From assembly GCF_002865645.1 (NCBI RefSeq), contig NW_020194519.1:803542-867541 (forward strand): a stretch of 64,000 nucleotides of DNA. The letters are read 5' to 3'. The position numbers were made by a program, and so were the translations under genes. Source of the DNA: Hyaloscypha bicolor E. Taxonomy: Eukaryota; Ascomycota; Leotiomycetes; Helotiales; Hyaloscyphaceae. The notes below the pieces were generated by a model. It did not search any database and was not told the origin of the DNA. It saw nothing but the letters and a program-made list of their open reading frames with translations. Shown piece by piece: positions 50,834 to 62,070 of this stretch. Every line of letters begins with the position of its first letter. Within the stretch, counting starts at the first letter, position 1.

Positions 50834-53800
50834 TTAAGAGACGTATGCGAAGTTCGTGCCGCGGCACGTGAGCCAGAATTCTCTGACCACTTGATTTGTT
50901 CCTCTGGCTCCCCGAAGACTGTTCAAGATTAGCTTCGCCTTTACAAATTTGGTACTGCAGACGTATTACTCACTTCATGATCTTCTGTAAGAAAAGTTGT
51001 TTGTCTTTATCGGACACTATGTCGCTGGGAAAACTTGGATCAAGGAGAGCAGCCTCCAGCCAGGTTCTTGCATTGACTTGTCGAACGACCAATTTCTTCA
51101 CCGGCTCGCAAAGCTTATCTAGTTCGCTTCTTGCGGCGTGACCACCAATATTGTAGATCAGTGCTTGGGCGAGCAATGGGCCGAGGTGCTGGATGGCGTT
51201 GTTGACGGAAGCTTGTAATGGTTCTGGTTGATTTGGAAGGCCGATGAAGGTTGCCTGAAAGTTTTAGCACAGTAAAGTGAAGCAGAGATGGGACGACATA
51301 CCCAGAATTCAGCCGCTGCTTGTTTTGGCAGGGGGTCGCTGCCTGCCAGAGCTTTGAGGGTGAACATGAAGACGAACTCCAGAGATGACGATGGTTGATG
51401 GTTCAAAAGAACGTGAGAATATTTAGGAAGAAGTCGGAATACAAACTCAATTCCAGTTTGTGTAAGCTCAGGATCATTACCGGGTTCTGCAAACTAATCA
51501 ACATCGGACCTTTGAGTTGAATCCGGAAACCTACCTCCAAGAGTATGGAGTAGTGAGGCAACCCAAGCCAACAGTGCAGCCAGGACGCCGCCTAACCCAT
51601 CGCCCCATTTATTACTACTAATTAAAGAACCTGCTGTGGTGATGACACGACCCAGCCGTGGTGTTTGAAAGTTAGCTTTCATGAAGAACTGGGCGGCCAT
51701 ATTTGGCGGCATCACAAATGGCCCTGGCTCCATCTCTCGGAATCCTTGACGCCAAATATCACAAACTTCCTCGACAATTTCGCCCCGATTACCAAGTGCG
51801 TCGTACATACGGCACATCATGGAGTATATCCGTTGCTGAATGCGCGAGCCCTCGCCCTCTGTCCAAAATGTGGATGATCTGGATTCCCGTTTCTCAAGGT
51901 CCACTGGTCCATCGTCTGGGATCTGGATGCCCTTTGCAATTCCTGCAAGACATTTGAAGGCTGTGACCCCAAGTTCCAAAGCCATTGCTCCTCGGCCGCC
52001 ATCCATCTGGGAGGGGTCCGACTGGTCTCTTTCCTGGGAAGGAACGATGGAGGAAAGGAGAAGAAGACTTTGTTCCACATCAGCCTCAATAAAGTTGAGC
52101 AACTGCTCCAACGGGGCCACTCTTTGCTCTTCTTTCTCCAATGCTTGAATAATGGAGGCAATGCCTTCCATGATCGATTCCTTGACAGATCCGTCAAGAG
52201 AGTAATTTGAGGCAATATTACGGTATTGTTGAAGAAATGCACCCAACTCAGGTAGCAGAATCTTCCGACAGTCAGAGCACAGCCTTGTGATAGCTTTCGA
52301 TGCTTTCTTAGCCAGGTTTGGAGAGCTGGTGGCTTGAAATACAAAGGTCAAGACTTTTGGCAAAGCCTGCGTCCTGTGCTTGAAGTATTCCGAGTAGCCG
52401 ATGATTAAATCGAGGAATGACTGCATCGTTGGTCTCGGGACCTCTTTGTGAGGACCTGTGAAAAGATCAAGAAGTGATGGCGTGAAAACCTTGTCAAGGT
52501 ATTCATCACGCAGCGGATCTTCGGAAGAAGTATCAGAGAATCCTCCAAGACAATAGATAGAAGCCTCGAGTTCAGCCCAGTTCCTTGAGGCGGCAGATTT
52601 CTGAATAAGATCGATGAAGACCTGGAGGAGGGGTATGCCAGTGGTGAGGAAGAACTGCTGAAGCAGGTCCGAGAAATCTCTACGGGCATCTTTGAAGCCG
52701 ATTCTATCCACGGAATCCCACGAACTGAACTCATTAGCAGGAGGGAATTGACTCTTCCGCCAACATCTTTCAATTGCTTGCATGACGAGTGCCTGAGCTG
52801 TTGGGAACCATGCCGGGTGCTTTCCTCCTTCAGAATAGATGTCATCAACCATAGTTTCCACTAACGTATTCCAAAATTCCAGTGCTGGGACATAGATTTT
52901 GTCGTCATGAATTGCATGGCCTTCTGCTCCAAGAAGACCGCAGAGGGCGGAAAGGTATTGCTGACATTGAGGATCGGTTCCTAGGTTCTTGGTCAAATTT
53001 TGGACTGTAGCATCGCCAAATGCGATCATGAACATTCCGAATTGTAAAGAATCGAAGTCAAAATCGCCGTTGATCAATCTTTCGTACCGCTCCTGAGCCC
53101 ATGGGCTGTTGAAAAGAGACTGGAGAGTTTCGAAGTCTTCTTTATGGAGAAACTTGGAATAATTTGCCAAAACATCCGAGAATAGTTCGACAGTTGTCTC
53201 GTAGAGGTCATCGTCCACCAAGCACATCAGTGCTGGTTTAATCAAGTTTCGCAGTGGCTCAAGGACAATCTCGTCGTCAATGAATGCGCGATGTGAGTAG
53301 GATACCCATGCCTGGAAGCACTTCATCGCCTCCTGCTTGACTGTTCCATGTGCAGCTTCCGTAACGTTGTTATTGATGTACTTCGAAATCAGCGGTACAA
53401 TATCATCAACATTAGGCACAACTTGACGATGGAATTTGTGCTGCTTCATCGAATTTGAATCCGTCTTTCCAACTTCCTCGACAAGTGTTGTGGCAACCCA
53501 GAATACAGCGACCGCTTTGGCGTCTGAGAGACTGTGCCTTAATATCTCCGTTTCAGGAGCCTCATCAAGGGAACTGTATGGTCGAGCCTCGTTATTGCAA
53601 AGGGAATACATCAGATGCTTGAGACATCTCTCCCAAGAGGTGGAGAATTGCATGAAGTAAGCAACCAACGTCGAGCACAACTTTCTCACCACCAAGGCAC
53701 CTTCTGAAATCTCCATGCATCGAATCAGCCAACCGATGAGAGTCTGGAGCAGAGCCTGGGCATCTTCTTCTCCTAGGGACTTGCTGGGATGGCGTCAGTT

Positions 53801-54209
53801 CAACACGAAAGTCTGATTTCGATAGGCTCACGCATCTGTATTGAGTTTGACGATGAAAGTCAAGGCTGCGAAGAATCTGATCTGCTGATCCCTGTTGTTC
53901 ATCAGGCTGCTGGCGAGCTGCCATCCTTCTGGAGATCGCTGGAGCTTTTGCAGCGTCTCTTGCGTCTTGACGACCTGGTCTGATCTCCCAGGGGAGTACA
54001 GCTGACGAATCAGCTACAGAAGGTCAGCATATCATCCCACGAGGTCCGCGAGTCATCACCGTCGTTCTCCTCTGTGGCCCACAAGGTCGCATTCGCATCA
54101 ACCAAGACCATCAAACAGCAGCCCCAGACCATAATACACTAACGGTGGTACGTACAGCTTCAACTTCCTCAAGAGAGGTTGGCAACTGCCCACTATCAAC
54201 GTTCGCCAT
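50834..54209 (-). CDS. Importin-beta family karyopherin (importin-13/Kap122 type)
   Basis: Model on the minus strand: 54209-54156, 54013-53832, 53783-51535, 51486-51302, 51254-50974, 50918-50834, giving 1,011 residues with phases intact. This family binds cargo and Ran-GTP and carries proteins through nuclear pores. The N-terminus has EEVEALIRQLY and FFAALTFIVKL, as in importin N-domains. The body is helical repeats, with LEASIYCLGG near the middle, and the C-terminus LRGARGTNQVVREFWLTCRG is characteristic of the fungal importin-13/transportin-3 group. The length fits. The last intron (50919-50973, 55 bp) has branch site GCTAATC; a nearer AG would give an impossible 19-bp intron. The gene shares a divergent promoter with the aminopeptidase. 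Whether it is the Pdr6/Kap122 or the Mtr10 orthologue needs a tree; importin-13 type is preferred. Confidence 0.88.
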
Positions 54210-54674
54210 AATTTGTGGTTGTAGCCTGATCGTGAGGTTGAGATTCGCAGATCGAGGGTTGAAAGAAAACTTTTAGAGACGAGAAAAGAGTGAACAATAT
54301 CACACGACATCATAATGACACGATACGCCGTTTCGGCTCAGTACTCTTCATATTGTAGCCCGTTCCGTTGATGTATGAAGTTTGTCGCCCGAAATCTGCA
54401 GCCTTCCGTTTTGACCCTTGTTGCTGACTCAGGTGCTTCAGCCTTCTCTTCCAAGGCCTTGCTTGCTTGGGTTACATTCTACGAAGCCTCCTCTTCTCCG
54501 CTGCATCCCACGGGTCAAAAACGGCTCAGAGGTTTGCTTCAACCCGCAGTCCGCTTTTTGGGTCCACCTCTGACTAACAAATTCCTCAAGGTCTACCGCC
54601 AACCTTCTGCCACCACCGCAACCCCCACTTAGCATCTCGAAGCAGAAGGTGCTTGCGCAGAGGGGCCCGAACCA
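54210..54674. promoter_or_regulatory. Divergent promoter, importin / aminopeptidase P
   Basis: A 465-bp gap between two start codons facing away from each other, so both promoters must lie here. An 85-codon open frame (54375-54632, plus) ends 42 bases before the aminopeptidase ATG. If transcribed it would be an upstream ORF, but I see no family resemblance. No TATA box stands out. Confidence 0.6.
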
Positions 54675-56814
54675 ATGCGATACCCTCGAGCTGTTGGAAA
54701 AGCGTTCATAAGGAGTCCAGTTTCCGTGTTTACGCCCTTTCGACCTCAGAGACTTCGAATCTCCCTTCGATACAGCTCTACGAGCACGAGAACAGGCACG
54801 TTGGAAGACCTAAATCGTGGGGAAGTACTGACGGGAAGGACAGACATAGACATGGAGAAGGTCGATACAACAGATCGCCTAACCCGGCTAAGGGAGCTCA
54901 TGCAGAAGCACAAGGTCGACATCTACAGTATGTAAGTGTGCAAATTCCTCTCTCCTCCAAGACTCTGACAAAAAAACTAGTCATTCCTTCAGAAGATAGC
55001 CATTCCTCCGAATATATTGCGCCATGTGACGCGAGAAGGGAATACATAACAGGATTTACCGGATCTGCGGGGTGCGCGGTGGTCACTCATGAGAAGGCAG
55101 CGCTGGCTACGGACGGTCGATACTTCAATCAAGCAACAAAACAATTGGATTCGAATTGGCTGCTGCTCAAGCAAGGATTGCAGGATGTTCCAACTTGGCA
55201 AGAATGGTCTGCAGATCAATCAGAGGGAGGAAAAATTGTTGGTGTTGATCCTACAGTCATCTCTGCACCAGATGCACGAAAGCTGGCAGAGAAAATCAAG
55301 AAACGAGGCGGACAAGAGCTGATGGCGATCGAAGAGAACCTCGTAGACCAGATCTGGGGCACAGGACGTCCTCCTAGGCCCAGCGAGCCTGTCAAGGTTC
55401 TGGCAAAGCAGTTCGCCGGAAAGGATGTGAAGACCAAGCTGGACGAACTTCGAAAGGATCTGGAAAAGAAGAAGAGCTCTGGATTTGTGGTCTCCATGCT
55501 GGACGAGATTGCATGGCTGTTCAATATGCGAGGCAACGATATTCCATACAACCCGGTCTTCTTTTCCTATGCCAGCGTCACACCTACCACGGCAACTTTG
55601 TATGTCGACGAGAGCAACCTCAGCAGCGAGTGCAAAACGTATCTTACTGACAATGGGGTCTCCGTTCGGCCTTATGAGAAGATCTTTGAGGATACCCAGG
55701 TGCTAGGCCAGTCTCTGGCTTCGACTAATGGAGATGGCCCTCCAGAGGCGAAGATCAGAAAGTTCCTTGTGTCAAACAAGACTTCCTGGGCTTTGAAGAG
55801 GTCACTGGGTGGAGAGACAAAAGTCGATGAACTGCGAAGCCCCATTGGGGATGCTAAAGCTGTGAAAAATGAGACCGAGCTTGAGGGAATGAGGCAATGC
55901 CATATCCGAGATGGAGCAGCTCTGATTGAGTACTTTTCCTGGCTCGAGGATCAACTCAATGTCCACAAAGTGGAGCTGGATGAGGTTGCAGCAGCTGATA
56001 AGCTGGAAGAAATGCGATCAAAGCACAAGCACTTTGTTGGGCTCTCGTTTGATACGATTTCGTCGACTGGAGCCAATGCTGCGGTCATTCATTACAAGCC
56101 TGAACGAGGCAATTGCTCAACCATTGATCCGAAGGCGATATACCTCTGTGATTCTGGAGCGCAGTACTTCGATGGGACTACGGACACTACTCGCACCCTC
56201 CACTTCGGAGAACCGACTGAGATGGAAAGGAAGGCTTATACCCTGGTCTTGAAAGGCCATATTGCCTTGGATGTTGCCATATTCCCCAAGGGAACTACTG
56301 GCTTCGCTTTGGACACTCTAGCAAGACAATTTCTATGGGTAAGGTCTATTCAACATACACGTGGAGAATTTCACTAACTCGCCTCTAGGAAGAAGGTTTG
56401 GACTATCGACACGGCACAGGTCACGGTGTAGGCTCATACCTCAACGTCCACGAAGGCCCAATCGGCATCGGAACCCGAATCCAATACTCCGAAGTCCCGT
56501 TGGCACCCGGAAACGTGATTTCCAATGAGCCGGGCTACTATGAAGACGGTACCTTCGGCATCCGAATCGAGAACATCGTCATGGTGAAAGAAGCAGAAAC
56601 GAAGCACAAATTCGGCGATAAGCCATACCTTGGCTTTGAGCATGTAACAATGGTCCCTTACTGCCGAAAATTAATTGACGAGACCCTCTTGACGAGAAGA
56701 GAGAAGAACTGGTTGAACGAATATCACGCCGATGTCCATGCCAAGACGAAAGATTTCTTCAAGGAGAACGAGCTGGAGATGAAGTGGTTGGAGCGGGAGA
56801 CGGTACCATTCTAA
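54675..56814 (+). CDS. Xaa-Pro aminopeptidase P, M24B metallopeptidase
   Basis: Model: 54675-54927, 54981-56338, 56389-56814, giving 678 residues. The enzyme removes the first residue from peptides with proline in second position, using two metal ions (usually Mn). Two creatinase-like N-terminal domains (the first with [17 protein letters not shown] and [11 protein letters not shown]) precede the pita-bread catalytic domain. The metal ligands are all present: D475 and D486 in [17 protein letters not shown]549 in HGTGHGVG, E584 in NEPGYYEDG and E598 in GIRIEN. The first 40 residues are rich in Arg and Ser with almost no acids ([18 protein letters not shown]), so mitochondrial import of this form is likely. 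A start at the Met just before [12 protein letters not shown] would give a cytosolic form of usual length. Its 3' end converges on the FUN14 gene 160 bp away. Confidence 0.92.
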
Positions 56815-56974
56815 TTACATTCCAAGATACTTACGTACCTACAAGGGGTTGGTCACTTCCATTTCCTTTGAGAAAATGGTAAGATGGAGCAGCACAGCTT
56901 GGGACCATGGAACGGAGGCAGGAGGCAAGCATGAACTCGGTATGAGCCACACCACATATCTTAATTTGAATTCC

Positions 56975-57583
56975 CTAGAAGTGCATGAAGGCTGCTAATG
57001 CAAACGTCGTTCCGAACGAGATCTTGAACGCTACGTTATCTTGCACCGCGGACCGCAGGTCGATGCTCGTGACATATTTTTGCAGGCGGTTGTAAGGGAT
57101 GATGTGGATGCCATAGCTGGATGCCCACTGTCTTCTCATCAGCACCTCTCCCTTCCCTCCTAAGCCCATTTCCAAAGACATCAAACTCACCTGTACACCA
57201 ACGACCAGTAATCCTAATATCAGCGCCAGAGACCGCGAGAACGTACTGACTAGCAGCCCAGCACACAAACCTACTCACTCATTAGCTCACCCTCTCCTCA
57301 GTTTACCTTCTTCCTTTGAAACATAATTTGAATACATACCAACAATGCTCCCACTACTAATCTGTGTCACAGCCCGTGGATTCAGATGACCACCCTGTAC
57401 CACAGGCGTCTTCGCATTCCTACCATAAGTATCCGCTGAAAACACACCACTGCTACCAGAAACAGAACTTGAATCCAGTCTCATTGGTCTTTGGTGCAGT
57501 GCGTGATATGTAACCATAGACAGACCAAGACCGAGACCGAGAGCTTGGGGCCGGAAGAGGGGGCGAAGGAGGAATGATGCCAT
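56975..57583 (-). CDS. FUN14-domain mitochondrial membrane protein
   Basis: Model on the minus strand: 57583-57340, 57270-57191, 57127-56975, giving 158 residues. FUN14 proteins sit in the outer mitochondrial membrane; the animal member FUNDC1 is a mitophagy receptor. The N-terminal 60 residues carry a basic, hydrophobic start (LLRPLFRPQALGLGLGLSM). The FUN14 domain follows from about 75 with ISSGSIVGLCAGLLVS, then LALILGLLVVGVQ as a membrane segment, then IIPYNRLQKY, and ends with DNVAFKISFGTTFALAAF. Introns are 63-69 bp. An in-frame ATG 39 codons upstream (57700) would add a Gln/Lys-rich stretch with no family match, so the start at 57583 is preferred. The common Y-x-x-L LC3-binding motif is not evident at the N-terminus, so a mitophagy role here is open. 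Confidence 0.87.
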
Positions 57584-58309
57584 TTTGGGTGTCTGTTTGC
57601 TTTGTTCTTCCTTTTGGGGGTCTTGAACTTTGGTCTGAAGAAGCAGAGAGAAGAAGAGAAGAAGGGAAATGGTGTGAGATTTGATGTCGATGAGGCTCAA
57701 TTACACGTGGTATTTGGAGTGGTAGGTAGCCTTTGTCCTCTGTGGGGTAGATTTGCTGATGTCACTCGCCCAACCGAGGAGGTTTGGATCTCGGCTTGCC
57801 GAGTGGGGAGACGCCGAGAATACTGTAGCCCTGTTTATTATTCACACCTCACTTTCATAACTTCTCTATGGTTGTTGGAGAAAAACTGTATCTCAAATGG
57901 TGAAATATAACTTGCAGAAAAAACCCCTCCACTCTATGTCATACAAGGCTTGTTTCCAGCTCGTGTAAAAGACCCTGGAATCTGCAATCTGCTGCGACTC
58001 CACATCGCATCCGGCCTCAAAGCAAGGAAAAAAGCCACCTTCGCCACAAAACCCCAACCTATCACCCAACAACCATTAACAAAGCCCACAAGAAATGCCT
58101 GCAGCTGCCATGCACGCCGCCATCATCCACGCGAATTGGCCAATGTGATGTGAATCCGCGAGTCTGGGTACAAGCCAGTTTGTCCCCTTCTCTCCACCGT
58201 CCTCCGCAAGAATTTATCCACCCCACCTGTTCCACCACCCCTTCGAAATATAACTATACCGCCCTCCTCGCCCTCCACCGAAAGAGAACTAGAAGATGAA
58301 GCCAGCAGA
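57584..58309. promoter_or_regulatory. Divergent promoter, FUN14 / SUN-domain gene
   Basis: 726 bp between divergent start codons. Pyrimidine-rich stretches occur before the plus-strand start (CCGCCCTCCTCGCCCTCCAC near 58,260), as often upstream of fungal start codons. The open frame 57602-57910 runs through it by chance. No specific operator can be named. Confidence 0.55.
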
Positions 58310-61262
58310 ATGCGTGTCCCGGCCCACCTCTTTCGGTATTGCGCAGCCGCATACTTGCTGGGCATCACGACCGTCAGCGTCAGCGGGAGTTCGATATCCA
58401 GCGCCCCTTCGAAACCAACGCCTACAGAAGCCACAGAGCTAATAAGAACGTGCGAGGCGAGGACTATCAACTATATCACGGACTCGCTGCCGCAGCTGTG
58501 TTTGAAGAGCTCGTGGAGCGCTGCGAATGGGACGCATGCTAAGGAGCAGAATGCTACTGAGGCGCAGGCGGGAGATGGCATAGTGGGCTCAAGCATGGGG
58601 AGTGCAGAGGAGGTGTCGAGTACGAGTCCTGTGGAAGCAGAGAGCACAGCGGAGACCAGGGAAGCGGTTGCTACGGATCTCGAGACCGGCGAGTTGAATG
58701 AAGCGTCTTTCTTGTCGTTTGAGGAGTGGAAGAAGCAGACGTTGGATAAGGCGGGACAAGGGAACGATATTGGGAAGAAGAAAGCTGGGGATGGGAAGAA
58801 GAGGGATTCGGAGAGTATACAGAACCACCTTGACTCGCTCGGGGACGAAGGAGAGATAGATTTGGATTTTGGGGCTTTTAGAAGTGGAGGAAAAGGGGAG
58901 GAGACTGCGCATACGACTGAGAACACCCAGGCCGAAGGGGAAGGGGAATCCCAAGAGGTTGAGAAAAGAACGAGGGATCAGTATCGGAGTAAGGATGCGG
59001 GGAAGACGTGCAAGGAGCGCTTCTCGTATGCTTCTTTTGATGCTGGGGCTACGGTTTTGAAAACACATCCCGGGGCGAAGAATGCGAAGAGTGTGTTGAT
59101 TGAGAATAAGGATTCCTATATGCTTTCCGAATGCTCGGCGGAGAATAAGTTCATCATTATTGAGCTTTCGGTATGATCCTTTGCTTCTCTATTTTATGCT
59201 TGTGCTAATGAGCTTGCAGGAAGATATCTGGATCGATACTCTCGTCCTTGCCAACTACGAATTCTTCTCCAGCATGATTCGAACGTTCCGGGTTAGTGTC
59301 AGTGATCGATACCCAGTGAAGATGGAGAAGTGGAAAGATCTGGGAACATACGAGGCTCGAAACTCGAGAGAGATACAAGCATTCTTGATTGAAAATCCTC
59401 AGATATGGGCGAGATATATCCGGATCGAGTTCTTGAGTCATTATGGGAACGAATACTATTGCCCACTTTCTCTAGTCAGAGTACATGGGACTCGAATGCT
59501 GGAGAGCTGGAAGGAGACCGAGGCTGGCAGTGATGATGATCCTGAAGAGATTGGGGGTGGTGAAGAACAATACGTGCCCGAAGCTGTAGCCGAAGTAGTC
59601 CAAGAAGAGGAGAGACTGCAAGCTGAGCTGAAGGCCCAATCAACCACTCCAGAGCCCCGGCCAACCGTTGTAGATTCCAGTCAACCCGAGAGCGCCTCTG
59701 TTGAGGAGACGACTTCCCCATGGAAAAAGCCTGGATTCTATATTTTCGATCTGCCTGAATCTGGGCCGGCCGACGACATTTGTCTCCCATCAGAAGCTCC
59801 GACCCAAACTCCTCCTGATTCACAACCAAGTCCTTCCGAGACTGTCAAGTCGACAGCAGAATCAGCGCCGGTGTCCAGTCCGTCTGTTGCACCTGTAAAT
59901 TTGTACGCAAACTTAACAGCACCGACGACAAGTCCCCAAGCTTCACAGCCGGAGAAGGTATTCCCAACAGAGTCGCCGTCCACGAAGGAGTCTTCGCCAA
60001 CTGTAGGCAGCGCATCTAATACAACCAATCCAGTCTCAGACACTCCAACACCATCTATCTCTACAACAACTACAACAAGCAAGTCACACAACATTACCAG
60101 CTCCGTTAAGAACAAAACGACCAGCACCTCTTCCTCTACCTCCGCTCTCCCCACAATCCAAGAATCCTTCTTCAAAGCCGTCTCCCGGCGCCTCCAACTC
60201 CTCGAAACAAACTCCACCCTCTCCCTAAAATACATCGAAGAACAGTCCAAGATCTTGCGTGAAGCATTCACGAAAGTCGAGAAAAAGCAACTCCAAAAAA
60301 CCACCACATTCCTCGACACACTCAACAACACAGTTCTCGACGAGCTTCGAGGCTTCAGACAACAATACGACGAGATCTGGCAGAGCACCGTCATCTCCCT
60401 TGAAGGCCAGCGGGAAGAATCTCGCCGTGAGATCTTGGCCATCAGCTCGCGGCTCAACATCCTAGCCGACGAAGTCGTCTTCCAAAAACGGATGTCAATC
60501 GTCCAATCTATCCTCCTGCTGCTCTGTCTCGGCCTCGTAATCTTTTCTCGTGTTTCAGGAGGAGGCAACATCGACTTCCCTACCTTCCACAGCAGAGGGC
60601 ATTCCCACTCCCGCCTCACTTCCTACCCCAACCAGCTCGAAAGCCCACTCGACGGTAGTCCAAGTCCGCCAGCAAGTCCCAATTTCCCGCGCGCGGACTC
60701 AGGACGGTGGCTAGAAACTGGACATCGGCGCGTGCATTCCGATGATATCGATACAGCTGCCTCGCGATCAAGAAGCAGGGATGAGAGCCCGCCGACACCA
60801 ATATCAACATACTCTCGTTCCGACGAACACGCATTAACACCTCCTTCTGGCGCAGATGATCTTAACGCGGCTGGTACCGGAGATATGCTCTCTGAGCCCT
60901 TGGATGCGAAGGACCACCCTCGTCCTACTGATCTAGCACCGATTGAGGACCCGCCATCCGGCCCCTCCCCAAACAACACACCCAAGAAACGCCGCCGCAA
61001 ATCCTCAACCCGCTCCATCCGCTCTGCGAGACAAGAAGCAACGCCCCCACCGGACCCCCAGCATCCCCCACGCCTCACTACCACCTCAAACATCTCACCC
61101 ATAGCAGAAGACACTACACCCCACCTCCCCTCCCCGCCACCCGACCCTCAACCTCATTCCCCTTCATCCCCTGGCTCTCCAGAAACGGACACAAACACAA
61201 CGACAAACCGGAACTGCACGATAACGCGGAAACCGCTGCCTGCTTTGCCTGAGGGCCCTTAA
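58310..61262 (+). CDS. SLP1-type SUN-domain ER membrane protein
   Basis: Model: 58310-59170 and 59220-61262, one 49-bp intron, 967 residues. Order: hydrophobic N-terminal segment (YCAAAYLLGITTVSVSG, about 10-26, signal or anchor); an acidic Ser/Thr-rich linker with SFEEWKK; a SUN-like domain (about 240-395) with YASFDAGATV, DSYMLSECS, FIIIELSEDIWIDT and EYYCPLSLVRVHG; a long Ser/Thr/Pro region; a predicted coiled coil (about 600-705); a membrane helix (SILLLLCLGLVIFS, about 714-730); and a Ser/Pro-rich basic tail. This is the layout of yeast Slp1 and plant/animal osteopotentia-type proteins, which act in the ER on folding or secretion of membrane proteins. It differs from nuclear-envelope SUN proteins, whose SUN domain is C-terminal. 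The intron falls inside the SUN domain. Confidence 0.88.
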
Positions 61263-62070
61263 TCCCGTCCTCCTCCGAAATGGGATGATTGTTTATACTG
61301 TATGTTGTATGATTCACGGACTCAGCAGTACTTTGATTTGACTTTAGCGCGGCGTTTGGGATTGGATTCTTGGGGTTGCATTGGAGGTGCTTTGATAGTT
61401 TGATAGGATAGATGCGAGGAATATTATTATAATACATGCATGGATCAGCCTTGGATTTGAAGTGAATAAATTCGACGTGATTGTTCCTGCCTCTGCTGTG
61501 CATTGACAAGCATTCCGGTTCCATTGTGCTCGCTTTAGCTGTACGCTCGTCCTTCGAGTTGTGAAATAATAAAGTCCTTTAGACTTGCCTCGAGTGTGGA
61601 GTTGGGATCAGGAATATATGAACAATGCCGCAGTCGCCGAAGATCATCTCAAAAGAATGTCACTGTCACAAGAATCAAAGTTTGGGTTGCAAGACCTTAG
61701 ATAGACTACCTAGAACGCCAAGTGCGACGGTGTGCTATGAAAGCTTCCCCGATGATATTTTATCTCTATGGAAATCCATCGCAAACGTCATCGCATGAAT
61801 GCTATCGCCCAATGAGAGCAAATTTTGTGCAGAGGGGTATCAGCAAAAGCAAATGAAATAGAGTATATCCATCCATCCAGAGCCGACCAAATTTCCGTCA
61901 AAAAAAAAGGCTTTGGATGTCCCGCCAGAGCTCACAAAAGCCACACCGCCAATTGCTCCACCTGCAGATGTAGCCAGGTTGTAGATGTGACCGACAAGAA
62001 AAAGTTGCCAAAGTAATTGTCGCCTGAAATGTGAGAGAAAGGCGCCCGGAAGGATTGATGAAACTGCCGT
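61263..62070. other. Intergenic, convergent 3' ends
   Basis: About 0.8 kb between the SUN-domain gene and the Mei2-like gene. It holds their 3' untranslated regions. Open frames across it (61114-61524 minus, 61825-62016 plus) have no recognisable content. Confidence 0.6.

Noticed and set aside
50955..50973. 19-bp intron in the importin gene
   Set aside because: Too short for a fungal spliceosomal intron. A 55-bp intron ending at 50919 has a proper branch site and restores the family C-terminus.
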